A DNA stretch of 50,201 nucleotides from Methanomassiliicoccales archaeon (GCA_004377185.1 SOIM01000029.1:1-50201), one strand, 5' to 3'. Positions 30,864 to 40,607 are shown, counted from the first letter of the stretch. Notes: generated by a model from the letters alone, not told the origin. Translations and numbers: made by a program.

Positions 30864-33800
30864 TGATTTCGAAGAAGAGCAAGAGAGCCGAATCCGGGAT
30901 ATCCGAATCTGGTTCGGAGAAGAGAGGTGGGAGGAGAGGACGTGGTTCGGCAACTCCTGAGAAGAAACTAAGCAAGGATTCATCAAGAGGCGGGCTGGCA
31001 GAGGAGACAATACAGGAGAGTGAGGAGAAATTCCGAAGCATCTTCAATAACACGGACGAGTGCCTCATATATCTCAGCAGACTCGGGAAGATCCTGGACG
31101 TCAATGAGAAAGCCATGAAAGTGTTCGGTGGGTCAAGAGAGGAACTGGTCGGAAAGCAGTTCACACATGTGGGGATATTCTCTCCCAGGGACATTCCGTC
31201 GCTTATGGACAATTTCAGGAACATCCTCACGGGAAAAGAATTCTCACTGAGCTTGCATATCGAGAACAAGACGGGACAAGAGACACATCTGGAATGTTCA
31301 GCCTATCTTGTGAAAGCGGGCAAGGAACCAAGGGTGATGGTAGTTGCAAGGGATACAACCGAGCGAGAGAACGCTGAGGAGAAGATAAGACATCTCAACC
31401 TCGTTCTTCGAGCCATCAGCAATATCAACCAGCTTATTGTCAGAGAGAATGACCGTGACAGACTCCTTGAGAGTACCTGCGTCAGTCTCATCGAGAGCCG
31501 TGGCTACCATAGTGCCTGGATCGCCATTCTGGACGATTTCGGAGAGCTTGTGACCACTGCCGAAGCTGGTTTGGGGAAGGATTTCCTGCCACTAGCGGAC
31601 TGGCTTGAGCGTGGGGAGTTGCCGTATTGCGGTATGAAGGCACATAACCAATCGGACACAGTTATGATTGAAGACCCCCCTTCCACTTGTGGCTACTGTC
31701 CGTTATCTCGCAAGTACTCGGGAAATGGGGCGATGACCGTCCTGTTGGAATACCGCGGAGAAATCTTCGGTCTGATGTCTGTCTCTGCTTCCAGCGACGT
31801 CATTGCGGACGAAGAAGAACACCAGTTGTTCAAGGAGATCGCCACAGATATCGCCCTCGCCCTGCACAACATCGAGATTGATGAGAGGCGCAATCGAGCG
31901 GAGAGAGCGTTGAGAGAGAGCGAGGAGAGGTACCGGAACATCTTCGAGAGTGCAAATGACTGCTTCATCCATCTTGACTTGTCTGGAAGAATCCAAGACC
32001 TCAATGAGAAAACTGAGCAAGTCCTTGGCATGCCAAGAAAGGAACTGATTGGAAAGCATTTCGCAAGGACGGGTGTATTTTCTTCAAGAGATGTCCCAAT
32101 GATCATGGGTAGTCTTGAACAAGTCCTTGCAGGCAAAGAAAGCTTACTGAACCTGCGCATCAGGAACAAAAAAGGTCAGGAGATACATCTTGAGTGTTCA
32201 GCCAATCTTATGAAAACAGGTGATAAGGCCTTGGGTATGATGATTGTCGCGAGGGACATCACTGAAGCCAAGCAAGCTGAGCTGGCAATAAAGGAGTCCG
32301 AGGAGGAATTCAGAGGCCTTGCAGAAGGGTCCCCGAACATGATCTTCATCAACAAGAATGGAAGAGTGGTGTATGCCAACAGGAAATGCGAGGAAATGAT
32401 GGGATACGGTGCGGACGAGTTCTGCTCTCCCGACTTCGACTTCTTTGCCCTTGTCGCCCCGGAATCTAGAGACCTGGTGATGGATAGTCTCTGCAGACAC
32501 ATAAAAGGTGAAGAGGTGACTCCGTATGAGTGCACGTTTATCACCAAAAAGCGTAAGAGAGTTGAGGCGATCCTTGCGACAAAATTGATAAGTTATGATG
32601 GGGAGATGGCCGTCCTCGGAGTCGTAACCGACATTACCGAGCGCAAACGGGCCGAGGAGGCGCTGAAAGAAAGTGAGGAGAGATACAGGGATCTCTTTGA
32701 AAATGCAAACGACTTAATCCAGAGTGTGAACGCGGAAGGGAAATTTGAATATGTGAACAAGAAATGGTTGGAAACTCTGGGATATTCGCGAAAAGAGACA
32801 ATGGAATTAAGATTATCAGACATAATCCGGAAGGATCAGCTGCAGCATTGTATGCAACTCTTCGAGAGGGTGTGCTCCGGGGAGGCTCTGGACAGAGTCG
32901 AGACTGTTTTTGTGGCGAAGGACGGTCGGGAAATATTCGTCGAGGGATCCGTTAGCCCGAGAATCAAGGACGGGAAGTTTGTGGCAACCAGAGCCATATT
33001 CCGAGACATTACAGAGCGTAAACTGGCCGGAGAGGCGCTGAAGAAATCAGAAAGAGAATACAGAGACCTTGTGGACAGTGCGCTCGTAGGAGTCTACAGA
33101 ACCAATCTGAGAGGAGACATTCTCTTCGTGAACGAAGCGCTGGTGAGGATGTTTGAGTTCGATTCGCCCGAAGAAATGATGTCCGAAGATGTCATTGCGA
33201 GATACACGGACCCGAAGAGAAGAGAGGTTTTGATTGGAAGCCTCAAAGAAAAAGGCAGGGTTAGCAGTTTTGAGGTCGAACTACTCACGAGAACGGATAA
33301 AACAAGGAATGTCCTTCTAAGCGCGTCCCTTTCTGGGGACGTCATATCCGGAATGATCATGGACATCACGGATCGCAAGGAGGCGGAAGAGGCGCTTGAG
33401 GAGAGTGAGGAAAGATACTCCACCCTTGTCGAGAACACAACGGATGGCATCATAATAATACAGGATGGGGTGCTGAGATTCGTGAATACTGCATCAGTGA
33501 GTATTGTGGGTTATACTCCTGGAGAGATGTTAGGGGCTGATTTTCTGAGATTCGTCGCTCCCGACTACCGGGAGGTGGTTACGAAGAGGTATGCCGACAG
33601 AATGGTAGGAAAGGAGGTTCCGGCCATCTATGAGCTCGCACTTCTCGGGAAAGACGGTACTATATTACCAGTGGAGATAAACGCAAATCTTATTGAGTAC
33701 GAAGGCAAACCTGCAGACCTCGTCTCCATAAGGGACATCTCCGAACGCAAGCAGGCGGAGGAGGAGTTGAACGGGAAGATTCAGGAGCTCGAAAGATACA

Positions 33801-33886
33801 AAGAAGTCACTGTCGGTCGAGAGCTGAAAATGGTTGAATTGAAGAAAAGAGTCGAGGAATTGAAGGGGACAATCGAAGAAGCATGA
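30863..33886 (+). CDS. cytoplasmic six-PAS, one-GAF receptor without kinase domain
   Basis: A 1007-residue soluble sensor. After a basic, Gly/Ser-rich start (residues 1-45) come PAS 1 (SEEKFRSIFNNTDECLIYLS), a GAF domain (about 185-350, with a CGYCPLSRKY motif), then PAS 2 to PAS 6 (openings YRNIFESANDCFIHLD, FRGLAEGSPNMIFINK, YRDLFENANDLIQSVN, YRDLVDSALVGVYRT, YSTLVENTTDGIIII). A C-terminal coiled coil follows (MVELKKRVEELKG). No histidine kinase, cyclase or receiver output is present. ATG 30863 is preferred to TTG 30833 because GAGGTG lies 9 nt before it. The membrane kinase 31 bp downstream is the obvious partner. Confidence 0.88.
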   Translation: MISKKSKRAESGISESGSEKRGGRRGRGSATPEKKLSKDSSRGGLAEETIQESEEKFRSIFNNTDECLIYLSRLGKILDVNEKAMKVFGGSREELVGKQFTHVGIFSPRDIPSLMDNFRNILTGKEFSLSLHIENKTGQETHLECSAYLVKAGKEPRVMVVARDTTERENAEEKIRHLNLVLRAISNINQLIVRENDRDRLLESTCVSLIESRGYHSAWIAILDDFGELVTTAEAGLGKDFLPLADWLERGELPYCGMKAHNQSDTVMIEDPPSTCGYCPLSRKYSGNGAMTVLLEYRGEIFGLMSVSASSDVIADEEEHQLFKEIATDIALALHNIEIDERRNRAERALRESEERYRNIFESANDCFIHLDLSGRIQDLNEKTEQVLGMPRKELIGKHFARTGVFSSRDVPMIMGSLEQVLAGKESLLNLRIRNKKGQEIHLECSANLMKTGDKALGMMIVARDITEAKQAELAIKESEEEFRGLAEGSPNMIFINKNGRVVYANRKCEEMMGYGADEFCSPDFDFFALVAPESRDLVMDSLCRHIKGEEVTPYECTFITKKRKRVEAILATKLISYDGEMAVLGVVTDITERKRAEEALKESEERYRDLFENANDLIQSVNAEGKFEYVNKKWLETLGYSRKETMELRLSDIIRKDQLQHCMQLFERVCSGEALDRVETVFVAKDGREIFVEGSVSPRIKDGKFVATRAIFRDITERKLAGEALKKSEREYRDLVDSALVGVYRTNLRGDILFVNEALVRMFEFDSPEEMMSEDVIARYTDPKRREVLIGSLKEKGRVSSFEVELLTRTDKTRNVLLSASLSGDVISGMIMDITDRKEAEEALEESEERYSTLVENTTDGIIIIQDGVLRFVNTASVSIVGYTPGEMLGADFLRFVAPDYREVVTKRYADRMVGKEVPAIYELALLGKDGTILPVEINANLIEYEGKPADLVSIRDISERKQAEEELNGKIQELERYKEVTVGRELKMVELKKRVEELKGTIEEA

Positions 33887-33917
33887 GGATGATGCAGAGT
33901 CACAAATGGTGTAGCGA

Positions 33918-36900
33918 ATGACGGCTTATGCCTACTTGCCGCTGGCAGCTTTTTTCGCAAACGTTCTCCTTGGTAGCTATGTCCTCTACAGGGACCACAA
34001 GAACAAGCTGAACATACTCTACAGTCTCTTCGCGTTTTCGTTGGCGATATGGGCCTTGAGTGACTTCTTTTCCTTTTCCTCCGTAACATCTGAGGATGGG
34101 GGGAGATGGGGCAAGGTCGGGACGGTAGGCTCCGCTCTCATGCCTGCATTCTTGCTTCATTTCTTCTTGACGTTCACAGGGAGGGAGTTAGTTCCTAAAA
34201 AAGCGCGTTCTGTGCCCCTCTGGCCGCTTCTGTATTCTCCCGCTCTGTTCTTCCTCCTGGTGAACTTCACGACGAATTTGATAGGAGAGTCCTCAGAAGC
34301 TCCCTGGTCAGGATACGTGACCTCACCAGGACCTCTCTACACGCCCTTCTCCTTGTATGCCACCGGGTTTGTCCTTGCCGGCCTCTTCATTTGCTACAGA
34401 TTCTACTCGCAGGCACACACTGCAAAGGACAGAATCCGTGCAAAACTCGTGATAATTGCCACACTCATTCCGACTATTGGAGGATTTGCTGCTCAAGTCA
34501 TTCCCCCGATCGTCGGGTTTCAGATGATTCCGTTGACTACAACGCTGACCACAATAATGGGAATAATCATTGCCTTCACCATAATAAAACACAGATTGAT
34601 GTCTCCGATCTCCATCAGTCTCCAGAAGAAACTGGCCGTGACGTTTCTGGCTTTTGTCTTGACCATCGGTTCAGCGATATCCATTACAGCGAACATGATT
34701 TCGAGGGAGGCGGTGGAGCAGGACATCCAAAGCCACTTGGAATCGGTCGCACAATCGAGAGCGGCCCACATACAGACGTTTCTGGACGACCACAAAGATA
34801 GTGTCAAGTTAGTGTCAAACAGTAATACCTTCAGACAACTCTTGAGTATGGATGTCACGAACCAAACAGCTTACAGCGAGAAACTGGAGGACGTCAAGAA
34901 AGAATTGAATGACACAAGAAACGTCTATCAAGAATTTCACAAGATATCTCTCTTTGACACGGATGGTACTGTTGTGGCTTCCACAGACACCTCTCCGCAA
35001 GACAATGTGACAGAGGAAATCATTGATTCACTTGAGAGCGAGGGTCTGTACGTCAAGGACATTCACTTTGATGCAGGTTTTGTGGCTCCATGCATGGATT
35101 TCGCATTTCCAGTCCTCAACGGGACTGGCGAGATTCTGGGTGGAATAATAGTGGACATAGACCTTACCAGGTTGTATGAGATTGTGACAAATCCAACGGG
35201 CCTCAGGGAGACAGGAAAGGTATACATAGTCAACAAGTCGGGGATTATGGTGACACCTTCAAGATTCCACAACGACTCCTACAACTTCGAATACATAGTC
35301 TTCAAGCAGAGGGTTGACACGGAGAATGTGAGGGACTGCTTTGAACACGAGACTCAAGGACTTGAACACACCTGGCATGATGAAACACGTATATACCCTG
35401 ACTACAGGAATGTAAGAGTCATCGGGATACATGTCTATATCCCCGAAATGGAGTGGGCTTTGGTCGCTGAGATGGACGAATCGGAAGCAATGGAACCTTT
35501 GTATTCAATGCAAGCCAACATGATACTGGTCCTTGGTGCGATCGCGATTGTCGGGATAGCTTTCTCATTCATGATTTCGAAATCGATCTCAAGACCAATC
35601 ATTCGATTGAAGCATGCTGCCCAGAAGATAGGTGAAGGTGTGTTGGACACCGAAATAGATGTCGAATCAACTGACGAAGTTGGAGAGCTTGCTGCAGCTT
35701 TCAGCAAAATGACGAAAGACCTGAAGGAATCGAAAGGAGAAATCGAGAAATACAGCTCAACGTTGGAGAGAAGGGTCGTGGAAAGGACTAAGGAACTAGA
35801 AGCGCGCAGAAAAGAGCTCGACGAGAAGGTTGAGAAGCTGAAAAAGAGTGAAGTCGCGTCTCTCAACATGATGGAAGACCTTAACGAAGCGCTTTTTGAG
35901 CGTACGCAAGCTGAAATGATAGCAAGGGAGAGCGAGAAGCGCTATCGCATTCTTGCCGAGAATGTGGCGGATGTGATATGGACGACAGATTTGATTGGCA
36001 AATTCACCTACATCAGTCCCTCGGCCATGAACCTCCTAGGATACGCCTCAAATGAGCTGGTTGATATGATGTGGACCGATTACATGACCCCACAATCAGC
36101 CGAGCTTGCATTGACGAAGTTGGAGAAGGAATTGACCACAGGGAACATGGCAGAAGACCCATCCAAATCCGTGAGCCTAGAGCTTGAATTGGTGCGCAAA
36201 GATGGTTCAACGGTGTGGACAGAAACCGAAACAACATACCTGCGTGATAAGGACGGGGGATTGATGGGATTCCTAGGTGTATCGCGAGACGTTACCGTTC
36301 GACGGAAGATGATCAAGGATCTAGAACGAACGAACGAAGAACTGAGGAATGCGCAATGCCAGCTGATTCATTCGGAAAAACTGGCAAGCATAGGAACCTT
36401 GGCTTCAGGGATAGCGCATGAGGTCAACAATCCCTTGGCTGCGATAACGGGTTATGGAGAAGCAATACTGGACGAGGATAGTCCGGAGATAATGAGGAGT
36501 TATGCCACCAAGATAGTGGGTGCTGCGGACAGAGCTTCGGACGTGGTAAGATGGCTCTCGAAACATTCAAGGCAGACGAAGGACGCCAGCATAGTCGACA
36601 TTCATCTGAACGAGGTCTTGGCCGAATCCCTAGAAGCCATGAAACTCACGAGAAGCTCTGCCAACATAGAGGTTGTCACCAATTATGAAGACATCCCACC
36701 TATCAGAGGAAATAGGAACGAACTCCTGCAGATTTTCGTAAACATGCTGAACAACAGCGCGGATGCGATGCCTGAAGGCGGCAGAATAACGATATCGACC
36801 GGAGAAGAAGAGAACCTGGTCAAACTGGAAATCTCGGACACGGGCATGGGCATCCCTAAAGAACACGTGACAAGAATCTTTGACCCGTTCTTCACCACAA

Positions 36901-37118
36901 AAGAGGTGGGAAAGGGTACCGGTTTGGGCCTGTATGTGGCTTCCATGATAGTCAGGAGGCATCAGGGGACGATAGAGGTGGACAGCGATCTGGGCAAAGG
37001 GGCAACATTCACTTTGAAATTCCCGACAAAGAAGTACATCTCAGAACTTCGTGAGAGCGTGGGGTTCGAGAAGGGAGAAGTGAGTGAAGACAGTCTTTCT
37101 GACCTTCAAGGAATCTAG
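33918..37118 (+). CDS. 7TM-Cache-HAMP-PAS membrane histidine kinase
   Basis: A 1066-residue kinase. Seven transmembrane helices at the start (about 5-225) match the histidine-kinase 7TM N-terminal module. Another helix (about 235-255), an extracellular Cache-type domain (about 260-525) and a further helix (about 535-555) lead to HAMP (ISRPIIRLKHAAQKIGEGVL), a coiled coil and one PAS (YRILAENVADVIWTTD). HisKA has GTLASGIAHEVNNPLAA (His about 834), and HATPase_c has NMLNNSADAMPEGG, DTGMGIPKEH, FTTKEVGKGTGLGLYV. It has no receiver. The kinase core is a close paralogue of the broken gene at 41627-42489. It follows the PAS receptor on the same transcript. Confidence 0.9.
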   Translation: MTAYAYLPLAAFFANVLLGSYVLYRDHKNKLNILYSLFAFSLAIWALSDFFSFSSVTSEDGGRWGKVGTVGSALMPAFLLHFFLTFTGRELVPKKARSVPLWPLLYSPALFFLLVNFTTNLIGESSEAPWSGYVTSPGPLYTPFSLYATGFVLAGLFICYRFYSQAHTAKDRIRAKLVIIATLIPTIGGFAAQVIPPIVGFQMIPLTTTLTTIMGIIIAFTIIKHRLMSPISISLQKKLAVTFLAFVLTIGSAISITANMISREAVEQDIQSHLESVAQSRAAHIQTFLDDHKDSVKLVSNSNTFRQLLSMDVTNQTAYSEKLEDVKKELNDTRNVYQEFHKISLFDTDGTVVASTDTSPQDNVTEEIIDSLESEGLYVKDIHFDAGFVAPCMDFAFPVLNGTGEILGGIIVDIDLTRLYEIVTNPTGLRETGKVYIVNKSGIMVTPSRFHNDSYNFEYIVFKQRVDTENVRDCFEHETQGLEHTWHDETRIYPDYRNVRVIGIHVYIPEMEWALVAEMDESEAMEPLYSMQANMILVLGAIAIVGIAFSFMISKSISRPIIRLKHAAQKIGEGVLDTEIDVESTDEVGELAAAFSKMTKDLKESKGEIEKYSSTLERRVVERTKELEARRKELDEKVEKLKKSEVASLNMMEDLNEALFERTQAEMIARESEKRYRILAENVADVIWTTDLIGKFTYISPSAMNLLGYASNELVDMMWTDYMTPQSAELALTKLEKELTTGNMAEDPSKSVSLELELVRKDGSTVWTETETTYLRDKDGGLMGFLGVSRDVTVRRKMIKDLERTNEELRNAQCQLIHSEKLASIGTLASGIAHEVNNPLAAITGYGEAILDEDSPEIMRSYATKIVGAADRASDVVRWLSKHSRQTKDASIVDIHLNEVLAESLEAMKLTRSSANIEVVTNYEDIPPIRGNRNELLQIFVNMLNNSADAMPEGGRITISTGEEENLVKLEISDTGMGIPKEHVTRIFDPFFTTKEVGKGTGLGLYVASMIVRRHQGTIEVDSDLGKGATFTLKFPTKKYISELRESVGFEKGEVSEDSLSDLQGI

Positions 37119-37224
37119 CTCAGGCAACTTGATTGAATATTGATCTGAAAGCAGAATGGTCATTGACAAATCCACATTTTGGTCATGTGACAAAACAGCC
37201 ACCATACCGATGAAAAGCCCGAAT

Positions 37225-37782
37225 TCAGTCTCGGTCTTGGAGTTTCCGCTCGATTATCTGCCGAGCTATTCTGTCAAAGGCCTTTTCCACATTTTCCCCG
37301 GTCTTCGCACTCGTATAGATGTAGGGTGCGTCGAACCTCCCCGCGAGTTCGGACAGTCCCTGTTCCTGGACTTCCACATCCCCCCTCAAATCAATCTTGT
37401 TTGCCAAAATCGTGACTGGGACGGAACCGCACACATCAACCAGGCTCTCGATCCAGTCAGTCAAGTCACGGGCGGTCTGTATCCTGGTAGAGTCGCAAAC
37501 GGCAAGTCCGCCATCTGCCTCTTTGAAATACGATTTTGTGAACAGATGCCACAAGTCTCTCTGCCCCACGATGTCCCATATCATCATGGTGACCTTGGTC
37601 TTCTGACCATTGCTGGAAATGACCATCACCTCCTTCTTGAAAACGTTCGTACCCAAGGTGTAGAGGTATCTGTCATCGAATTCGTTGAGGACGAATCTTC
37701 TGACGAGACTGGTTTTTCCCACTGCTCCGTTACCGATAAGACAGACCTTAATCTTTGATTCCTTTTCAGGCAATTTCTCCAT
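37225..37782 (-). CDS. Ras/Rab-like small GTPase, second paralogue
   Basis: A 185-residue GTPase with G1 GNGAVGKTSL, switch I YTLGTNV, G3 WDIVGQRDL, G4 NKID, G5 TSAKTG. It shares FDDRY-x-x-TLGT and KTGENVEK with the GTPase at 15908, but keeps the catalytic Gln (DIVGQ) that the other has changed to Glu. No lipidation motif. Its promoter (37814-37838) has the GATAA box. It stands next to the RecA-like/GTPase fusion, so two GTPase types are neighbours here. Confidence 0.92.
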   Translation of the reverse strand: MEKLPEKESKIKVCLIGNGAVGKTSLVRRFVLNEFDDRYLYTLGTNVFKKEVMVISSNGQKTKVTMMIWDIVGQRDLWHLFTKSYFKEADGGLAVCDSTRIQTARDLTDWIESLVDVCGSVPVTILANKIDLRGDVEVQEQGLSELAGRFDAPYIYTSAKTGENVEKAFDRIARQIIERKLQDRD

Positions 37783-37813
37783 ATTCTCAGTCTGGTCTCA
37801 CGAAAACGATATT

Positions 37814-37838
37814 ATTTAAGAGGCTCTTTGATATTATC
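37814..37838 (-). promoter_or_regulatory. GATAA-type promoter of the second Ras-like GTPase
   Basis: On the minus strand GATAATATCAAAG starts at 37838 and the TATA-like CTCTTAAATA starts at 37822 (16 nt). The ATG is at 37782. Confidence 0.6.
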
Positions 37839-37882
37839 CGATATGATTTTTTCAGAAGAATGACCCAACAGGACTGGTGAGA

Positions 37883-39043
37883 TTACGCGGCTCCCATAAG
37901 CCTGAGCAGGGAATGTAGGGCCGGACACAGGTCCCCATCCCGTGTGAGGGAGGTTTCGACAACTGGTATGGTGTCAGGCAACTCCATCCTCTTTCTTATT
38001 TCTTCTGCGGTCAGGGCTCCTTTCAGGTCTTGCTTGTTCGCCACGACCACCAAGGGAACTTCCTCCAGGTTAGAGGCCACAATCTCCCTTCCCTTCTCGA
38101 TGTCCTCTGGTTTTGTGCTGTCGAGTATAAGGAATATCCCGCTCACCTCCCGACTGAAAAGCCTGAACGTGCTTGCGAAGCTCTCATCACCGCGAACTCC
38201 GAACACCTCGGTCTCCACGCTCGAGACATCGATTTTCCCTCTGTCAACTCCTTCTCCTTTCAATCCATCCTCATCCTCAACAGAGCGGGAACACAACAGT
38301 TGGATGAACTCGGTCTTTCCAGAATTGGCAGACCCAGTAACCATGATCCTTGGGGAGTAAGTAACGACCCCTGATTCACTCTCGAAGGTGAACGGAATCC
38401 AGCCGCTCTCATCGATTCCCAGTTCTTTGTCCTCGTGGATCTTCACAAGATTCATCAGGATCTTTCCCATTCTTTTGGTCCGGAACTCCAGAAGATAATC
38501 AACTGTCCTTTCAAGGGCATCGAGTTCCCTTTTTTCCATAATCCAATTGATGAAGAGCGTGAGAAACACGGAGTTGTGTTCCTTTGATAAGGTCATCATG
38601 TGGTGCCAAAAATCGAGAATAATTTCCCGGGGATATCTGTCAACGAGGAAATCGAGAGAGTCCAGGATTACCCTCTCAGGTTTCTCTTCTTCGAATGCCT
38701 TCTGAATGACGCCCCGGATATTATCCATATCCAAGACATCTTTGACAACGTACTTCTCCTCGGAAGGTGCCATAACCTGTGCGGAGACGGCGTCCACGAT
38801 CACAAGGTTCTCTTCGTCCATGATGCCATATCTTCTGAAATGTGACCTTGCAAAGCTTGGGGATCTGTAGAAATCCACGTACAGGCAAGTCTCGTCATTC
38901 CGTACACCAGTCACGATGAACTGTTCCGCAAACATTCTTTTCTCGGAGGGAGTCTGGCTCAGCAGCAGGACGGATGATGCTTCAGGGAACCCCCCTCCAA
39001 GCTTTTCGTCAATGCTTCCTATGCCAGTGCTGACTCTGTTCAT
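37883..39043 (-). CDS. fusion of a degenerate KaiC-like domain and a COG2229-like GTPase
   Basis: A 386-residue protein. Residues 1-215 follow the KaiC-like layout (GIGSIDEKLGGGFPEASSVLLL, YVDFYRSP, RVILDSLDFL) but the Walker A position reads SQTPSEKRM, without the P-loop glycines or GK[ST]. Residues about 240-386 form a GTPase: G1 GSANSGKTEF, then VFGVRGDESF at the place where COG2229 GTPases have FGTPGQERF, then FLILDSTKPED and G4 VANKQDL. So one half has probably lost nucleotide binding while the other keeps it. ATG 39043 (MNRVSTGIG) has GGAG 7 nt upstream and follows the upstream gene by 14 nt. Confidence 0.85.
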   Translation of the reverse strand: MNRVSTGIGSIDEKLGGGFPEASSVLLLSQTPSEKRMFAEQFIVTGVRNDETCLYVDFYRSPSFARSHFRRYGIMDEENLVIVDAVSAQVMAPSEEKYVVKDVLDMDNIRGVIQKAFEEEKPERVILDSLDFLVDRYPREIILDFWHHMMTLSKEHNSVFLTLFINWIMEKRELDALERTVDYLLEFRTKRMGKILMNLVKIHEDKELGIDESGWIPFTFESESGVVTYSPRIMVTGSANSGKTEFIQLLCSRSVEDEDGLKGEGVDRGKIDVSSVETEVFGVRGDESFASTFRLFSREVSGIFLILDSTKPEDIEKGREIVASNLEEVPLVVVANKQDLKGALTAEEIRKRMELPDTIPVVETSLTRDGDLCPALHSLLRLMGAA

Positions 39044-39056
39044 TCGCATTCTCCTT

Positions 39057-39806
39057 TCAAGGTGAACCATCAACTCCTGCCTTCTTCTCTACGAGCTTGA
39101 CCTTTGGAATTCTCTCGGACAAAACAACGTCCACCATTTCACCGCCGATGTCAAACTGCGACCAATTTGGTTTTGTCGACACCCCCTTGATGTGATGGAT
39201 CCTAATCTCTCTCTGAAGCTTCTGGTTGAACCTCATCTCAACGACCCCGTCCACCATCATTGCGAGCGTGTCAGTCGTCCGGTCATCCTGAACCCCATCG
39301 TGCAGCACGAAGACCCCGAATCCGCTCTTCTCCCTCACCTGGGATGAAATGATCTGGAAGAACTTCAACAGGACGGGTGGTGTATTGTGCAGGAAAAGTG
39401 GTGACAAAGAATAAAAGAAAAGACTCACCGGTTCCCCGAGCGTGTTTGCCGCTTTTGCGATGTTCATTCCGATTTGCTCGATGTTTGACAGAGTGGTCAC
39501 GTGCAGCGTACTATCGGATACGGGCACTTCTGACAGTCCGCCTAGGGATGCGGAGAGGCAGTCTATGAACATCAGCGTCTTGCCTTCGTAATCCTTGAGA
39601 TTGAGGTCGAACTTGGCCGCCCGCTGTCTCATTTTCTCGGGCGAATAATCAACGCATACGATGACAACCCTATCCTGATTCTCGAGACGGTCCTTCATCA
39701 GTTCAAGGCACCACTCCAACTTGCCTACGCCGGATGGGCCTTTGAGCAGGAGACCAGAGATGTTCGGGAATCTTTCAATCGACAAATGACCGACCCCCAG
39801 CCCCAA
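39057..39806 (-). CDS. RecA/KaiC-like P-loop protein with altered Walker A
   Basis: A 249-residue protein. The P-loop is GPSGVGKLEW (about 23-32), where the usual Ser/Thr after Lys is Leu. YSPEKMRQRAAKFDL, MFIDCLSAS (Walker B-like) and LFFYSLSPLFLHNT follow the KaiC-like order, and MMVDGVVEMRFNQ with REIRIHHIKG corresponds to the late DGV/RRLR region of the family. It starts with TTG 39806 without a clear ribosome site, so the start is tentative. It lies 14 bp before the degenerate-RecA/GTPase fusion; the two likely act together. Confidence 0.75.
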   Translation of the reverse strand: MGLGVGHLSIERFPNISGLLLKGPSGVGKLEWCLELMKDRLENQDRVVIVCVDYSPEKMRQRAAKFDLNLKDYEGKTLMFIDCLSASLGGLSEVPVSDSTLHVTTLSNIEQIGMNIAKAANTLGEPVSLFFYSLSPLFLHNTPPVLLKFFQIISSQVREKSGFGVFVLHDGVQDDRTTDTLAMMVDGVVEMRFNQKLQREIRIHHIKGVSTKPNWSQFDIGGEMVDVVLSERIPKVKLVEKKAGVDGSP

Positions 39807-39999
39807 TATGGTTCAGAATGATGAGTGAATAGCGGTGAAGGCTTGATTCTTGATGCGGTAGAGTGTTAGATTCCTTGTCGTTCATGACTCACCCCTGTGG
39901 GAAACCAATTCTGCTTGCTCTCGTTCTGGAGGAGATTACTGCTGGAGAATAGTCCAGAATTTGCGTGCCTGTCAATCATTCTTCGATTCGAAGTGACGT
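39807..39999. other. gene-free gap
   Basis: No frame, tRNA or clear promoter is seen between the P-loop gene and the small zinc-binding gene. Confidence 0.4.
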
Positions 40000-40359
40000 T
40001 CAGTCCTTGAAGGAATCCCTGATTTTCTTGATCATGTCGTAGCTGACGACACTGTTGTCGAGCAAGTCTGGTTTGAGTATCTTCTCTGCCTTCAGTTCAT
40101 CAGGGAGCGTTTCCCACTCTTTTCTCACATGTTCTCTCCTCTCAAGGATGTAGTATACCCTTCCGCACTTGGGGCAGAGCCAAGGAACGACCACTTCGCT
40201 CATCTTGAGGATTCTTCCCCACGGCTTGAGATAATATGGAAAACCCATGGACATCCAAGCCCTGGATTTCACCAGGTACGCTCCATCAACATCGCACAAC
40301 ATCTCGACGGGAACGCCCGACTCTTCCTGTGATTCTTCTATTTGGTATTCGTCCTCCAT
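40000..40359 (-). CDS. small protein with one CxxC zinc knuckle
   Basis: A 119-residue protein starting MEDEYQIEES. An acidic N-terminus leads to a domain with MLCDVDGAYLVKSRAWM, then PYYLKPWGRILK and VVPWLCPKCGRVYYILE, followed by a helical C-terminus (RKEWETLPDELKAEKIL). CPKCG is one half of a zinc site; a fuller site would need a dimer or the earlier single Cys. ATG 40359 fits the promoter at 40389-40414 better than TTG 40368. Unknown family. Confidence 0.7.
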   Translation of the reverse strand: MEDEYQIEESQEESGVPVEMLCDVDGAYLVKSRAWMSMGFPYYLKPWGRILKMSEVVVPWLCPKCGRVYYILERREHVRKEWETLPDELKAEKILKPDLLDNSVVSYDMIKKIRDSFKD

Positions 40360-40388
40360 TTGAACCAAACGCGTTGACGTGGTCTATT

Positions 40389-40414
40389 GCTTAAAAGTTG
40401 TGCTTGATATTATC
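40389..40414 (-). promoter_or_regulatory. GATAA-type promoter of the small zinc-knuckle gene
   Basis: On the minus strand GATAATATCAAG begins at 40414 and the TATA box CTTTTAAGC begins at 40397 (17 nt). The start codon at 40359 is about 35 nt further on. Confidence 0.6.
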
Positions 40415-40607
40415 GCATTCGGTAATAACGAGAATGTAGACTCACTATCATGATTACTTTTCTTATTCGTTTTGTGCGCTGCACCAAGCACTGTCCCTCC
40501 GCTACCCATCGTTCCTTCGCCGTCATTTGGCGACCGTCAGGCTTTCAGGCAAGTATTGGCAGGGTCACATTCTCGGAATCAAATGAACATTCTCTGTTAT
40601 CCACTCT

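Noticed and set aside
37156-37758. A 200-residue plus-strand frame
   Set aside because: It is antisense to the Ras-like GTPase, whose G motifs are all intact.
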